Shown: piece after piece, positions 52,641 to 61,255 of the stretch | Layout: every line of letters starts with the position of its first letter | Position numbering within the stretch: the stretch's first letter is position 1 | Assembly: GCF_002205895.1 (NCBI RefSeq) | Contig: NZ_NJDE01000002.1 | Coordinates: 310,001-374,000 of the forward strand | Reading direction: 5' to 3' | From: Saccharibacillus sp. O23 | Lineage (GTDB): Bacteria > Bacillota > Bacilli > Paenibacillales > Paenibacillaceae | DNA: 64,000 bases | Program-made: the position numbers and the translations under genes | The notes under the pieces: generated by a model | Seen by the model: the letters and a program-made list of their open reading frames with translations, nothing else | Told to the model about the DNA's origin: nothing | Database searches by the model: none

Positions 52641-55600
52641 GCCAGTTAACCTCCTTCATCTTGCGGACGGCGACGTAGACGTCGCGCTGATTGCCGATCG
52701 GCCCGTAATAATTGAAGCCGTAGCTGAGCTGCGCGTAACCGCCGACCATCTGCGTCGGCTTCAGGTGAATCCGCGTCGGCGCGTTGTGGCTGCCGCCGCG
52801 CGTATCCGTGATCTCGGAACCCGGAACTTGGATATGTTTGTCCTGCGCGTGATACATGAACATCGTGCCGCGCGGCATCCGGTGGCTGACGACGGCGCGG
52901 GCCGTAACGACGCCGTTGCGGTTGTAGACTTCGAGCCAATCGTTATCGTTGATCCCATGCGCTGCCGCGTCTTCGTTGTTGATCCAGACCGTCGGGCCGC
53001 CGCGGAACAGGGTCAGCATGTGCTGGTTATCCTGATAGGTCGAGTGAATATTCCATTTGCCGTGCGGCGTCAGATAACGCAGCACGAGCGTATCGATCCC
53101 GCCTTTGACTTCGCGGTCGCGCGGTCCGAAGACCATCGGCGGCAGCGTCGGTTTGTAGACCGGAAGCGCCTCGCCGTACTGCAGGAACACCTGATGGTCC
53201 AGATAGAAATGCTGACGTCCGGTCAGCGTGCGGAACGGCACGAGGCGTTCGATGTTCGTCGTGAACGGCGAATACCGGCGTCCCTTCTTGTTCGAGCCGC
53301 TGAATACCGGCGTCGGGATGACTTCCCGAGGCTGCGCGGTGATGCTCTGGAACGTGATCCGCTCCGCGGCGCGGTCGGCGGAGATGTCTTTCAATTCGAC
53401 ACCGTGGTCGTGTTCCGCGGATTCGTAAGCTTTCTGCGAGACGCGGCCGTTGGTCGCCGACGACAGATGCAGGATCGCGTCGGCGGCATGGCGGGCCGTA
53501 TCCAGCTTCGGCAGCCCGTCCTTGATCGTGCCGTCGTCATAGACGCCGTTCAGCATTTTGAGTTCTTCGTATTCGTCGGCTACGGAGAAGCTGACGCCGT
53601 GCGCGCCGGTCTTGCCGACGGCAAGGTTCGGGCCGAGCGTGACGTATTTGTCGTGAATCTTCGTGTAGTCGCGTTCCACGATGCTGAAGTTCGGCATCGT
53701 CTTGCCCGGAACGCCTTCGATCTCGCCTTTGGACCAATCCTTAATCAAGCCCATCGGCTGCGAGATCTCGCCCATCGAGTCGTGGCCGAGCGGCGCGGTC
53801 ACGAGGTCTTTGTAGACGCCCGGCAGGTACGTCTTGGCCATCTCGGAGAAGACTTCCGACAAACGGCGGTAAATGTCCCAGTCCGAACGCGATTCCCAGA
53901 GCGGATTGACCGCCGGGTTGAACGGATGCACGAACGGGTGCATGTCCGTCGACGACAAGTCGGTCTTCTCGTACCAAGTCGCGGCCGGGAGCACGATATC
54001 CGCGAACAGCGGCGTCGTCGTCATACGGAAGTCGAGCGCGACCAGCAGGTCCAGCTTGCCTTCGACGTCTTCGCGCCAGACGATCTCTTCCGGCTTGTCT
54101 TCTTCGTTCGGCTTCGCCAGCAGCGCGTCGGACGCGCCGAGCAGATGCTTCATGAAATACTCTTGGCCTTTGGCGGAGCTTGAGATCAAGTTGGACCGCC
54201 AGACGAACAGCGAACGCGGGAAGTTCTCGGGCGCGCCCGGATCTTCGACGGCGAACTTCGTCTGCCCGCTGCGAACCTGATCCGCGGCGTGCTTGACGAT
54301 CTCTTCGTTGGTGCGTTTGCCTTCGCGCGCCGCTTCTTCGGCGAACAGCAGGCTGTTCTTGTTGAACTGCGGATAAGAAGGCAGCCAACCGAGACGCGCG
54401 GCCAGCACGTTATAGTCGGCCGGATGGCTGTACGTCACGTCGCCTCCGGTCGGCGATTTCAGCGATTCGGTGCTGCTTTCTTCATAGCGCCATTGATCGG
54501 TCGCGAAGTAGAAGAACGACGTCGCGTTCTGCAAACGTGCCGGTCCCTGCCAGTCTTTGGCGAAAGCCAGCGTCGACCAGCCTTCGATCGGACGGCATTT
54601 CTCTTGGCCTACGTAATGCGCCCAGCCCCCGCCGTTGACGCCCTGCGAAGCGGTCAGCACGACTAGGTTCAGGATCGAGCGATAAATGGTATCGCTGTTG
54701 AACCAGTGGTTGATGCCCGCGCCCATGATGATCATCGAACGTCCGCCGGTGTCGAGCGAGTTCTGCGCGAATTCGCGCGCGATCTGCGTGACGACGGAAG
54801 CTTTGACGCTGGTTATCTTCTCCTGCCAAGCCGGGGTATAGAACGATTCCGCGTCGTCGTAACCCGAAGCGTTCAGCGGGCTGTCGATGCGCGCGATACC
54901 ATATTGGCTCATCATCAAGTCGTAGACCGTCGCGGCGTAACGCTCCGTGCCGTCGGCCAGCGTGATCTTTTTGGCCGGAATGACGCGTTTGAACGTGCCG
55001 TTGCCGCCGTTGTCGAAGTACGGAAACGCGATCTCGACCCATTCGCCGCCGTGATTCTCGACCGACATGGCCGGTTCGACCTTCGCGCCGTCTTCGCGTT
55101 CGAGGATCAGATTCCATTTCTTGCCCTGCTCCCAGCGCTGTCCGAGCGTACCGTTCGGTACGAGCATCTCGCCGGCCGCTTCGTCATAGATCACCGGCTT
55201 CCAATCGGCATGTTCGCCGGCGGCTTCCGAAGTAATGAGGTCGCTCGAACGCAGGAAACGTCCGCCTTTCCAGACGTCTTCGTGGGGATCGAGCAGGATC
55301 AGGAACGGCATGTCGGTGTACTGTTTGGCGTAGTCGATAAACATCGGCTCTTGACGCTTCTGATAGAACTCGTCCAAAATGACGTGCGTCATCGCCTGCG
55401 CCAGCGCGGCGTCCGTACCCGGATGCGGCGCCAGCCAGTTGTCGGCGAACTTCACGTTCTCCGCCAAGTCCGGCGCGACGGAGACGACCTTGGTCCCTTT
55501 GTAGCGGACTTCGGTCATGAAGTGGGCGTCCGGCGTCCGCGTCAGCGGAACGTTCGAGCCCCACATCATCAGATAAGCGGCGTTGTACCAGTCGGACGAT

Positions 55601-56325
55601 TCCGGCACGTCCGTCTGCTCGCCCCAGATCTGCGGCGAAGCCGGAGGAAGGTCGGCGTACCAATCGTAGAAACTGAGCATTTCGCCGCCGAGCAGCGAGA
55701 TGAAGCGCGCGCCCGACGCGTAGCTGACCATCGACATGGCGGGAATCGGCGTAAAGCCCGCGATGCGGTCCGGTCCGTATTTGCGGATCGTATAGATCAG
55801 TTGGGCCGAGATCAATTGCAGCGCGTCTTCCCAATTGACGCGGATATGGCCGCCTTTGCCGCGCGCTTTTTTGTATTCCATGGATTTGACCGGGTGCTCG
55901 ACGATGCTTGCCCAAGCTTCGACCGGATCGCGATGTTCGCGCAGCGCCGCTTCCCACAGCCGCCAGAGTTTGCCGCGCATATACGGATATTTCACGCGCA
56001 GCGGACTGTATTCGTACCAAGAGAACGTCGCGCCCCGCGGACAGCCGCGCGGTTCGAACTCCGGCATATCGGCTCCGCAGGAGGGATAGTCGATCTGCTG
56101 GTTCTCCCAAGTGATGATGCCGTTCTTGACGAACACTTTCCAACTGCACGATCCGGTGCAGTTGACGCCGTGCGTCGTACGCACGACTTTATCGTGGGAC
56201 CACCGCTGGCGGTACACATTTTCCCATTCCCTGTTCTTCTCTTCGAGGATCGACCAGTTGTCCGAATAACTCTCGACCGGTTTGAAGAAGTTAAGGCTGA
56301 ATTTCTTTTTCGTCGGATTCTTCAT
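52630..56325 (-). CDS. narG: Respiratory nitrate reductase alpha subunit NarG
   Basis: A 1231-residue molybdoenzyme. The N-terminal [4Fe-4S] site has HGVNCTGSCSWKVFV and YPSCGADMPEFEPRGCPRGA with the family His-Cys ligands, followed by MWGSNVPLTRTPDAHF near the bis-MGD site. It reduces nitrate to nitrite at the cytoplasmic membrane. ATG 56325 is preferred over GTG 56337 because AAGGAG lies only two bases before the GTG. No twin-arginine signal is present. It heads narGHJI. Confidence 0.95.
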   Translation of the reverse strand: MKNPTKKKFSLNFFKPVESYSDNWSILEEKNREWENVYRQRWSHDKVVRTTHGVNCTGSCSWKVFVKNGIITWENQQIDYPSCGADMPEFEPRGCPRGATFSWYEYSPLRVKYPYMRGKLWRLWEAALREHRDPVEAWASIVEHPVKSMEYKKARGKGGHIRVNWEDALQLISAQLIYTIRKYGPDRIAGFTPIPAMSMVSYASGARFISLLGGEMLSFYDWYADLPPASPQIWGEQTDVPESSDWYNAAYLMMWGSNVPLTRTPDAHFMTEVRYKGTKVVSVAPDLAENVKFADNWLAPHPGTDAALAQAMTHVILDEFYQKRQEPMFIDYAKQYTDMPFLILLDPHEDVWKGGRFLRSSDLITSEAAGEHADWKPVIYDEAAGEMLVPNGTLGQRWEQGKKWNLILEREDGAKVEPAMSVENHGGEWVEIAFPYFDNGGNGTFKRVIPAKKITLADGTERYAATVYDLMMSQYGIARIDSPLNASGYDDAESFYTPAWQEKITSVKASVVTQIAREFAQNSLDTGGRSMIIMGAGINHWFNSDTIYRSILNLVVLTASQGVNGGGWAHYVGQEKCRPIEGWSTLAFAKDWQGPARLQNATSFFYFATDQWRYEESSTESLKSPTGGDVTYSHPADYNVLAARLGWLPSYPQFNKNSLLFAEEAAREGKRTNEEIVKHAADQVRSGQTKFAVEDPGAPENFPRSLFVWRSNLISSSAKGQEYFMKHLLGASDALLAKPNEEDKPEEIVWREDVEGKLDLLVALDFRMTTTPLFADIVLPAATWYEKTDLSSTDMHPFVHPFNPAVNPLWESRSDWDIYRRLSEVFSEMAKTYLPGVYKDLVTAPLGHDSMGEISQPMGLIKDWSKGEIEGVPGKTMPNFSIVERDYTKIHDKYVTLGPNLAVGKTGAHGVSFSVADEYEELKMLNGVYDDGTIKDGLPKLDTARHAADAILHLSSATNGRVSQKAYESAEHDHGVELKDISADRAAERITFQSITAQPREVIPTPVFSGSNKKGRRYSPFTTNIERLVPFRTLTGRQHFYLDHQVFLQYGEALPVYKPTLPPMVFGPRDREVKGGIDTLVLRYLTPHGKWNIHSTYQDNQHMLTLFRGGPTVWINNEDAAAHGINDNDWLEVYNRNGVVTARAVVSHRMPRGTMFMYHAQDKHIQVPGSEITDTRGGSHNAPTRIHLKPTQMVGGYAQLSYGFNYYGPIGNQRDVYVAVRKMKEVNWLEN

Positions 56326-56358
56326 CGGATGATCCACACTCCTTTTCGGTTACTTTTC

Positions 56359-56424
56359 ATTATGGGAGACCGAAGGGGGCGCTTCCCATTAGGGAATGTC
56401 CTATAGCGGGAGGGGAAAACCCTA
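56359..56424 (-). promoter_or_regulatory. narG promoter with two NreC-like boxes
   Basis: On the minus strand a -10 box CATAAT (56364-56359) lacks a good -35. TAGGA-CATT-CCCTA (56403-56390) and TAGGG-TTTT-CCCCT (56424-56411) precede it, centred 21 bp apart and about 45 and 66 bp before the expected start. They closely match the TAGGG-N4-CCCTA NreC site, and the spacing matches that at narK. Confidence 0.7.
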
Positions 56425-56430
56425 AACGGG

Positions 56431-56458
56431 AAAAAGCCCTTCTCGAAAGAGAAGGGCT
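56431..56458 (-). terminator. Terminator of the ATP-grasp operon
   Basis: AGCCCTTCTC pairs perfectly with GAGAAGGGCT around GAAA, followed on the minus strand by TTTTT. It separates the unknown operon from the narG promoter. Confidence 0.93.
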
Positions 56459-56476
56459 GAGCGTGTTGCGGCTTGG

Positions 56477-57205
56477 TCAAAAATCGCATTCGTCCTCGAT
56501 TCCGGTTAATTCCGCCCATCTGGCCGACAGCAGCTTGGCATAGTCCAGCGTATTCAAGCCGTAATGCCCGAGCGCGTAACCGTCGTTCACTTCAATCAGC
56601 AGCGTCCTTCCTTGATCCGTCAAGCCGATATCGATCGAATAGCCTTTCGGCGCGCTCTCGAACCGCTCGACCATCTCTTCCAGAACCGAAGCATCGAAAT
56701 GCTGCCGCCAATCGCCCCGGTACGGCCGTACGTCCAGAATCCGTCCGTATCTCACGAAGCATCGCCATTCCGAGACGAAATTCACGATCTCCGAACAGAA
56801 CACCTCCGGATCTTCGCCGTACGTTCCGCAGCCTACCAGATCCTTCGTGCCGCGCACGACGACGCCGGTGAACTTCTTGTCTTCGACCGGCTTGACGAAT
56901 ATCCCCCAACTGTCCGGGGCGTTCGCGACGGCGCTCAACTTCGTTATCCATACCTTACGCTCGAGATAAGCGGACAGCTCTTCCGGGTAATCGATCTCCG
57001 GGGTAACGATGCCGTGCCGAGCCAATACTCTGCGGATACCGTTGACGTAGCCGACCACAAGGTCTTCCGGCTTATGTTCCGTCAGTTCTTTCGTATGCCG
57101 GAAATAGCGGATCTCGAACCCGAGCTGCTTGAACCCGTCGTAAGCCGCGTAAAAATTAGGGTTGGCGATCTCGTCGTCGATGCCCTTTTTTATGTAAACG
57201 ATCAT
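56477..57205 (-). CDS. ATP-grasp domain protein (R2K-type)
   Basis: A 242-residue protein. The C-terminal half has ATP-grasp features: KPVEDKKFTGVVVRGTKDL, EWRCFVRYGRILDVRPYRGDW and IDIGLTDQGRTLLIEVNDGYALGHYG, with the metal-binding E-x-N pair. The size and motifs match the compact R2K (CDC123-related) clade, thought to modify peptides or proteins with amino acids, although no activity is known here. AGGAGAA precedes ATG 57205; the in-frame extension upstream is not supported. It is the last of four adjacent genes, suggesting they act together. Confidence 0.85.
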   Translation of the reverse strand: MIVYIKKGIDDEIANPNFYAAYDGFKQLGFEIRYFRHTKELTEHKPEDLVVGYVNGIRRVLARHGIVTPEIDYPEELSAYLERKVWITKLSAVANAPDSWGIFVKPVEDKKFTGVVVRGTKDLVGCGTYGEDPEVFCSEIVNFVSEWRCFVRYGRILDVRPYRGDWRQHFDASVLEEMVERFESAPKGYSIDIGLTDQGRTLLIEVNDGYALGHYGLNTLDYAKLLSARWAELTGIEDECDF

Positions 57206-57260
57206 GCTTGATTCTCCTTCCTGCCTGAAAAAGCACGGCTTCGAGCGGTCCGCAACCGAA

Positions 57261-57935
57261 TCAAGATTCGCGGTCGTAAGAGATACCCGTCCGCTCAAGC
57301 AATTCGAACGTCAAACGTTCGGTTACCGCATCGGCCAAATCCGGCACTCTGACGGACAACCAGCGATGCAGCGGCGCGTCAAGGAAACCTTTGAACGCGG
57401 CCGCGGCCTGCTCGACGCCTTGCAGCAGTTCGTCGTACGAATAAACGATCGGCGGCTCCGAAGGTTCTTGCATGTTCGGTTCGGCCGTACCTTCCTTTTT
57501 CGAAAATTGAACTTTAGCGTTATTCGGCCACACATAGGCTTGATCGCCTTCGTAAGTGACCGTCGGCCACGGATCATGCCCCATCCAAGGACTGCGTTTG
57601 TGGCGCACTTCGAGCACGATCTCGGGGATTTGTTCGATGCCGCCGCAGCAGCCGGGAACCGCGCGCCGAATGCCGTTTTCGTAAAAAACGAACCCGCCTC
57701 CGACTGCGATCCCGTTATCGGGGTCCAAATTCAATAAACCTTCGAACGCTTTGCGCGGCGTGGACCGGTCTTCGATCTCGTCGTTGTTCAGCAGCACGGT
57801 CGCAAAAAACTCGGCTTCGCGCTCGCCGGACTGCGGACCGAGAACGACAAAGTCCGTTTCCTCGATCCGGTGTTCGATCCATTCCGGGCGTTCCAGATAC
57901 GATTCCGCAAGCACCACAGGATAGATATGACGCAT
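57261..57935 (-). CDS. Hypothetical protein (224 residues)
   Basis: A soluble protein without signal peptide or membrane helices; starts MRHIYPVVLAESYLERPEWI and contains GCCGGIEQIPEIVLEVRHKRSPWMGHDPWP near the centre, with paired cysteines. The middle is beta-rich and the last 60 residues are helical. AAAGGAG precedes the start. I do not recognise the family. It is the third of four adjacent genes (32-bp and 55-bp gaps) ending in the ATP-grasp gene. Confidence 0.75.
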   Translation of the reverse strand: MRHIYPVVLAESYLERPEWIEHRIEETDFVVLGPQSGEREAEFFATVLLNNDEIEDRSTPRKAFEGLLNLDPDNGIAVGGGFVFYENGIRRAVPGCCGGIEQIPEIVLEVRHKRSPWMGHDPWPTVTYEGDQAYVWPNNAKVQFSKKEGTAEPNMQEPSEPPIVYSYDELLQGVEQAAAAFKGFLDAPLHRWLSVRVPDLADAVTERLTFELLERTGISYDRES

Positions 57936-57967
57936 ATCGGTTTCTCCTTTCGGTTATGCGATCCGCT

Positions 57968-58327
57968 TCAACCGCGCGAACGTTCAAGCAGCAGCCCGAA
58001 TACTTCGTCCGGGTCCTGCTGCGTGCGATAAGCGAATCTCAGATCGCCGTAAGCCGCGCCGGGAAACAGTTCGAACAGCCGCGTACCCGAATCGATCAAA
58101 TATTTCGCTTCCTCCCACTGCTGCGCGACCACGGCAAGCGGCTTCTGCTCCTTATACAACACCCAAGTCGCTTTGCCGCCGTAGATCGACGCTAGATAAT
58201 ACATCTTCCGAATTCGGTCGATCAGTTCGGGCAGATCGGCCGTATCCGCTATTTCCAAGTTGGCCGCGTTGGGCGCGGTGCAATCGTCTCCCATGCATAC
58301 GCTGTCGCGTTCGAGTCTGATGATCAT
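57968..58327 (-). CDS. Small hypothetical protein with CMGDDC motif (119 residues)
   Basis: A compact protein with an N-terminal RDSVCMGDDCTAPNAANLEI, whose two cysteines could bind metal or form a disulfide, then an alpha/beta centre (LIDRIRKMYYLASIYGGKATWVLY) and an acidic tail. GGAGG stands nine bases before ATG 58327. No known family is recognised. Second of four linked genes. Confidence 0.75.
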   Translation of the reverse strand: MIIRLERDSVCMGDDCTAPNAANLEIADTADLPELIDRIRKMYYLASIYGGKATWVLYKEQKPLAVVAQQWEEAKYLIDSGTRLFELFPGAAYGDLRFAYRTQQDPDEVFGLLLERSRG

Positions 58328-58347
58328 GACGGTCAGCCTCCTACTTA

Positions 58348-59082
58348 TTAGTCGATCAATACGCCGCTCAGCCAGAATGTGCCTTGAATGATGCCGTCGA
58401 CCGCAGGCTCCGTTTCCAGTAATTCCGGATCGGCTACCACGTCGAGGATGCCGCCGAGCGTCCGAACCTGCATAAATACGAAATCTTGGCCGCCGAGCGG
58501 ATTGGCGATGACCTGCGACATCAAGATTCGGCCTGTGAAGAACGCTTCCGAGATTCGGGCTTCGTCTTCGAAGATCGTGCCGGGAATAAAAGATTCGGCC
58601 GCCATATGAGGTTCCGAATCCTGTGCCCGATCGTAAGCTTCTTCGCTTGCGAACAATTCGATATCATGCGCGAAAGCGGTAATCTGGAACGAACGGATCA
58701 TGCCTTTTTCCAGCCGACCTTTGACGATTCGATAATTGGGGGTATCGAAAATAAAAGGAAAATGCCCGTTTTCGTAGTCGTCTTCGCTAGGATCGGCCCA
58801 ACCTTGGATGCGTCCGTCCAAAAGGTACTTCGGATCGTCGATCAGCTCGAGAATCCCGACCCTGAACGAACTTCTTCCTTTGAAATGAGGGTTCACGCCC
58901 ACGATGTTCCGGTCGCGATCCGCCTGCATATAGAGCTGAATGCCGAACGCGTCGTTGAACAGAATGTAATACCCTTCCGGCACTTCGGACGGAATGCCGC
59001 TTTGAAGCGCCGTATCGAGAAGCTGCTGGTAGTCTTCCTGATCTTGAACGACAAAACCGATATCGCTGAAATGACTCGCCAA
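58348..59082 (-). CDS. Hypothetical protein (244 residues)
   Basis: Starts at TTG 59082, seven bases after GGAGG, giving MASHFSDIGFVVQDQEDYQ; a longer in-frame ATG at 59145 has no good site. The N-terminal 90 residues (SDIGFVV, GYYILFNDAFGIQLYMQ, GVNPHFKG) resemble a distant VOC/glyoxalase-like beta-alpha fold, and the C terminus (FFTGRILMSQVIANPLGGQDFVF) looks like a small OB-type barrel. Neither assignment is firm. It is the first of four genes leading to the ATP-grasp gene. Confidence 0.75.
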   Translation of the reverse strand: MASHFSDIGFVVQDQEDYQQLLDTALQSGIPSEVPEGYYILFNDAFGIQLYMQADRDRNIVGVNPHFKGRSSFRVGILELIDDPKYLLDGRIQGWADPSEDDYENGHFPFIFDTPNYRIVKGRLEKGMIRSFQITAFAHDIELFASEEAYDRAQDSEPHMAAESFIPGTIFEDEARISEAFFTGRILMSQVIANPLGGQDFVFMQVRTLGGILDVVADPELLETEPAVDGIIQGTFWLSGVLID

Positions 59083-59212
59083 ATGAAATTCCTCCAGTCG
59101 GGTCGGTATGATTCGGAGCGAGAAAACGCAAACGTGACTCGCCAAGCTTCGCTTTCCTAATAACCGCTTTTGCGATTCCGTAATCTCGCTCTATTCCGAA
59201 TCTGTGCAATCG

Positions 59213-59243
59213 AAAAAGCCCTTACGCTACCGCGTCCGGGCTT
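59213..59243 (-). terminator. Terminator of the MerR gene
   Basis: On the minus strand AAGCCC pairs with GGGCTT around 19 bases, followed by TTTCGATT; the hairpin overlaps the last codons of the MerR gene. Moderate support. Confidence 0.6.
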
Positions 59244-59619
59244 CTTCGCGTTCCGTTTCCTCCATCCGCCGGAAAAATTCGATCTTGTCGTCGATCTTGT
59301 TCAAGGATTCTTGCAGCTCCTTCATCTGCTCCACGACCCGCTCGCGGTACGTCTCCATAAACTCGCGCCGCGCGGACGCGCTCGAACCGCTTCCGTCGCG
59401 AGGGACGTTGAAATGTTTGATTTCCTGAACCGACAAGCCGATCCGCCGAAAATACGTGATGACATGAAACCAGACCACGTCCGAAGCCGAATACATCCGG
59501 TATCCGTTCTCGTCCCGCTCGATGCCGTCGATCAATCCTTCCTGTTCGTAATAACGCAGCGCATGCACGCTGAGTCCCGTCTCTTCCGCCACTTGTTTGC
59601 TTGTAAATGTCGTCTTCAT
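59227..59619 (-). CDS. MerR-family transcriptional regulator
   Basis: A 130-residue MerR protein: winged helix TSKQVAEETGLSVHALRYYEQEGLI (about residues 6-30), NGYRMYSASDVVWFHVI, then a dimerisation helix rich in Glu and Arg. It is divergent from the epimerase gene, and the promoter between them has the 19-bp spacer and dyad of MerR-activated genes, so the epimerase gene is its target. No metal-binding cysteines are present, so it probably senses an organic compound. Confidence 0.93.
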   Translation of the reverse strand: MKTTFTSKQVAEETGLSVHALRYYEQEGLIDGIERDENGYRMYSASDVVWFHVITYFRRIGLSVQEIKHFNVPRDGSGSSASARREFMETYRERVVEQMKELQESLNKIDDKIEFFRRMEETEREEARTR

Positions 59620-59648
59620 GCTCGCATCATAACACGAAAAATTCGGGC

Positions 59649-59679
59649 TTGCTATAGAGCGAACTCTATAGTTTAGACT
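59649..59679 (+). promoter_or_regulatory. MerR-type promoter with 19-bp spacer
   Basis: TTGCTA (59649-59654), a 19-bp spacer and TAGACT (59674-59679). The perfect dyad CTATAGAG-CGAA-CTCTATAG (59652-59671) fills the spacer, the classical MerR arrangement in which the activator twists an over-long spacer. Confidence 0.92.
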
Positions 59680-59724
59680 GCAAACGTGAAGAAAAAACAA
59701 AATTAACGAATCGGAGGAATAACA

Positions 59725-60606
59725 ATGAAAGTATTCGTAACGGGAGCAACAGGATTTATCGGAACGGCGGTCGTACGCGAACTGCTGGGCGCCGGACATG
59801 AAGTCGTCGGGTTGGCGCGCTCCGACAAAGGCGCGGAGGCTTTGGAAGCCGCGGGCGCGCAGGCGCGCCGAGGAACGATCGAAGACTTGGAAGGCCTGCG
59901 CGAAGCCGCGCGGGAAGCGGACGGTGTCGTTCATCTGGCTTATATCCACGATTTCTCGGACCGGGAAAGCGCGGAACGCGCCGACCGGCTCGCCACGGAC
60001 GCGATCGGCGAAGCGCTTGAAGGCACGGACAAGCCGTTCGTGCTGACGTCCGGCGTTCTGGTGCTGGAGCAAGGGCGCCTGAATACCGAATCGGATCCGG
60101 CGGTCGGCACCGGCCGCTATGCCGAAGCGGCGGTGAGCGAACTTGCCGCGCGCGGCATTCGCTCGTCGGTTGTTCGTCTCTCGCCGACGGTGCACGGCGA
60201 AGACGATCACGGCTTCGTCCGCGCGCTGGTTCAGATCGCGCGCGACAAAGGCTTCTCCGCTTACGTCGGAGAAGGCGCCAACCATTGGCCGGCCGTCCAC
60301 CGGCTGGACGCGGCCCGGTTGTTCCGCTTGGCGCTGGAATCCGCGCCTGCGGGTTCGCCGCTGCACGGCACCGCCGAAGAAGGCGTACGCTTCCGCGAGA
60401 TCGCCGAAGCGATCGGCCGCGGCCTGAACCTGCCGGTCCGCTCGATCGCGCCGGAAGAAGCGGGCGCGCACTTCGGCTGGTTGAACTTCGCCGCTTCCGG
60501 CGACTGCCGCGCTTCCAGCGCCCGAACGCAGGCGCTGCTCGGATGGAAGCCGGAGCATCCGAACCTGTTGGCCGACCTTGAGGCCGGTTATTACTTCAAC
60601 GACTAA
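59725..60606 (+). CDS. NAD-dependent epimerase/reductase (extended SDR)
   Basis: A 293-residue Rossmann protein starting MKVFVTGATGFIGTAVVREL with the GxxGxxG loop, GTIEDLEGLREAAREADGVVHLAY and an EDDHGFVRALVQIA region. The usual YxxxK catalytic pair is not obvious (GRYAEAAVSEL stands where YAKSK occurs), which sets it with the NmrA/atypical SDR group. GGAGG precedes ATG 59725. It is controlled by the divergent MerR gene. Confidence 0.9.
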   Translation: MKVFVTGATGFIGTAVVRELLGAGHEVVGLARSDKGAEALEAAGAQARRGTIEDLEGLREAAREADGVVHLAYIHDFSDRESAERADRLATDAIGEALEGTDKPFVLTSGVLVLEQGRLNTESDPAVGTGRYAEAAVSELAARGIRSSVVRLSPTVHGEDDHGFVRALVQIARDKGFSAYVGEGANHWPAVHRLDAARLFRLALESAPAGSPLHGTAEEGVRFREIAEAIGRGLNLPVRSIAPEEAGAHFGWLNFAASGDCRASSARTQALLGWKPEHPNLLADLEAGYYFND

Positions 60607-60630
60607 GTTGTCGTTCCGCTTCCGCAAAAG

Positions 60631-60672
60631 ACCGTACCCGACGATATCGTCCGTCAGGTACGGCCTTTTTTT
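60631..60672. terminator. Bidirectional terminator after the epimerase gene
   Basis: ACCGTACC pairs with GGTACGG around an inner ACGATATCGT palindrome, followed by seven T on the plus strand and TCTTTT on the minus strand, where it ends the sugar operon. Confidence 0.85.
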
Positions 60673-60688
60673 AATTCCTTTTGAAAAG

Positions 60689-61255
60689 TTATTCCTTTTG
60701 TAGCGGTTCCAAAGGGGAACCGAATCGGTTGGCCAGTTCTGCCTGTACAGCGGCGGCTTGTTCGAAGCTTACTGCCGGAGAAATGATTTTTATCGGCTGC
60801 AAATCGTTGTCCCCGCTCTTTTCCAACCATTGGTTCGTGGACTGAATGCTTATATTTCCGAAATCTTTGTCGAACCATATGATGCCCGGCATTTTGAGCT
60901 CCAAAGGTTGATTCGACGAATGATAAACCCAATTGGCCATGTTGATCCCGTTCTTTTTTTGAACGACATTCAAATCGAGCAGCGTATTCTCCTCCGTCGC
61001 TTTTATATCCTCGATCGTGAATTCTCCGGAAAACTTCGACGGTTTGAAAACGGGGCGTTCAAGCGTACCTACAATATTGATCGTAGTGTCTCTGATCGAA
61101 CCGTCCTCCATCAAAATAGCGGCTTTTTGAACGCGTACGATTTCTTTGGGAAACGTATAAAAGCTGATAAAAGCGACGATCAGAATCAACCCGATCATCA
61201 TACCGACTGTTTTTGTTTTCACGGCTGCCTCCGGATAAATGTTCTCTTCCGTCAT
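60689..61255 (-). CDS. Membrane-anchored hypothetical protein
   Basis: A 188-residue protein with a short cytoplasmic N terminus, one membrane helix (TVGMMIGLILIVAFISFYTF, about residues 16-35) and an extracellular domain of beta pattern (SIRDTTINIVGTLERPVFKP). No family is recognised. It overlaps the sugar-binding lipoprotein gene by four bases (ATGA) and is the last gene of the YesM/YesN-linked operon, so it may assist the transporter or sensor. Confidence 0.8.
   Translation of the reverse strand: MTEENIYPEAAVKTKTVGMMIGLILIVAFISFYTFPKEIVRVQKAAILMEDGSIRDTTINIVGTLERPVFKPSKFSGEFTIEDIKATEENTLLDLNVVQKKNGINMANWVYHSSNQPLELKMPGIIWFDKDFGNISIQSTNQWLEKSGDNDLQPIKIISPAVSFEQAAAVQAELANRFGSPLEPLQKE

Noticed and set aside
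52393-56406. Two very long plus-strand frames opposite narG and narH
   Set aside because: Antisense shadows of nitrate reductase genes; no domains and no ribosome binding site.
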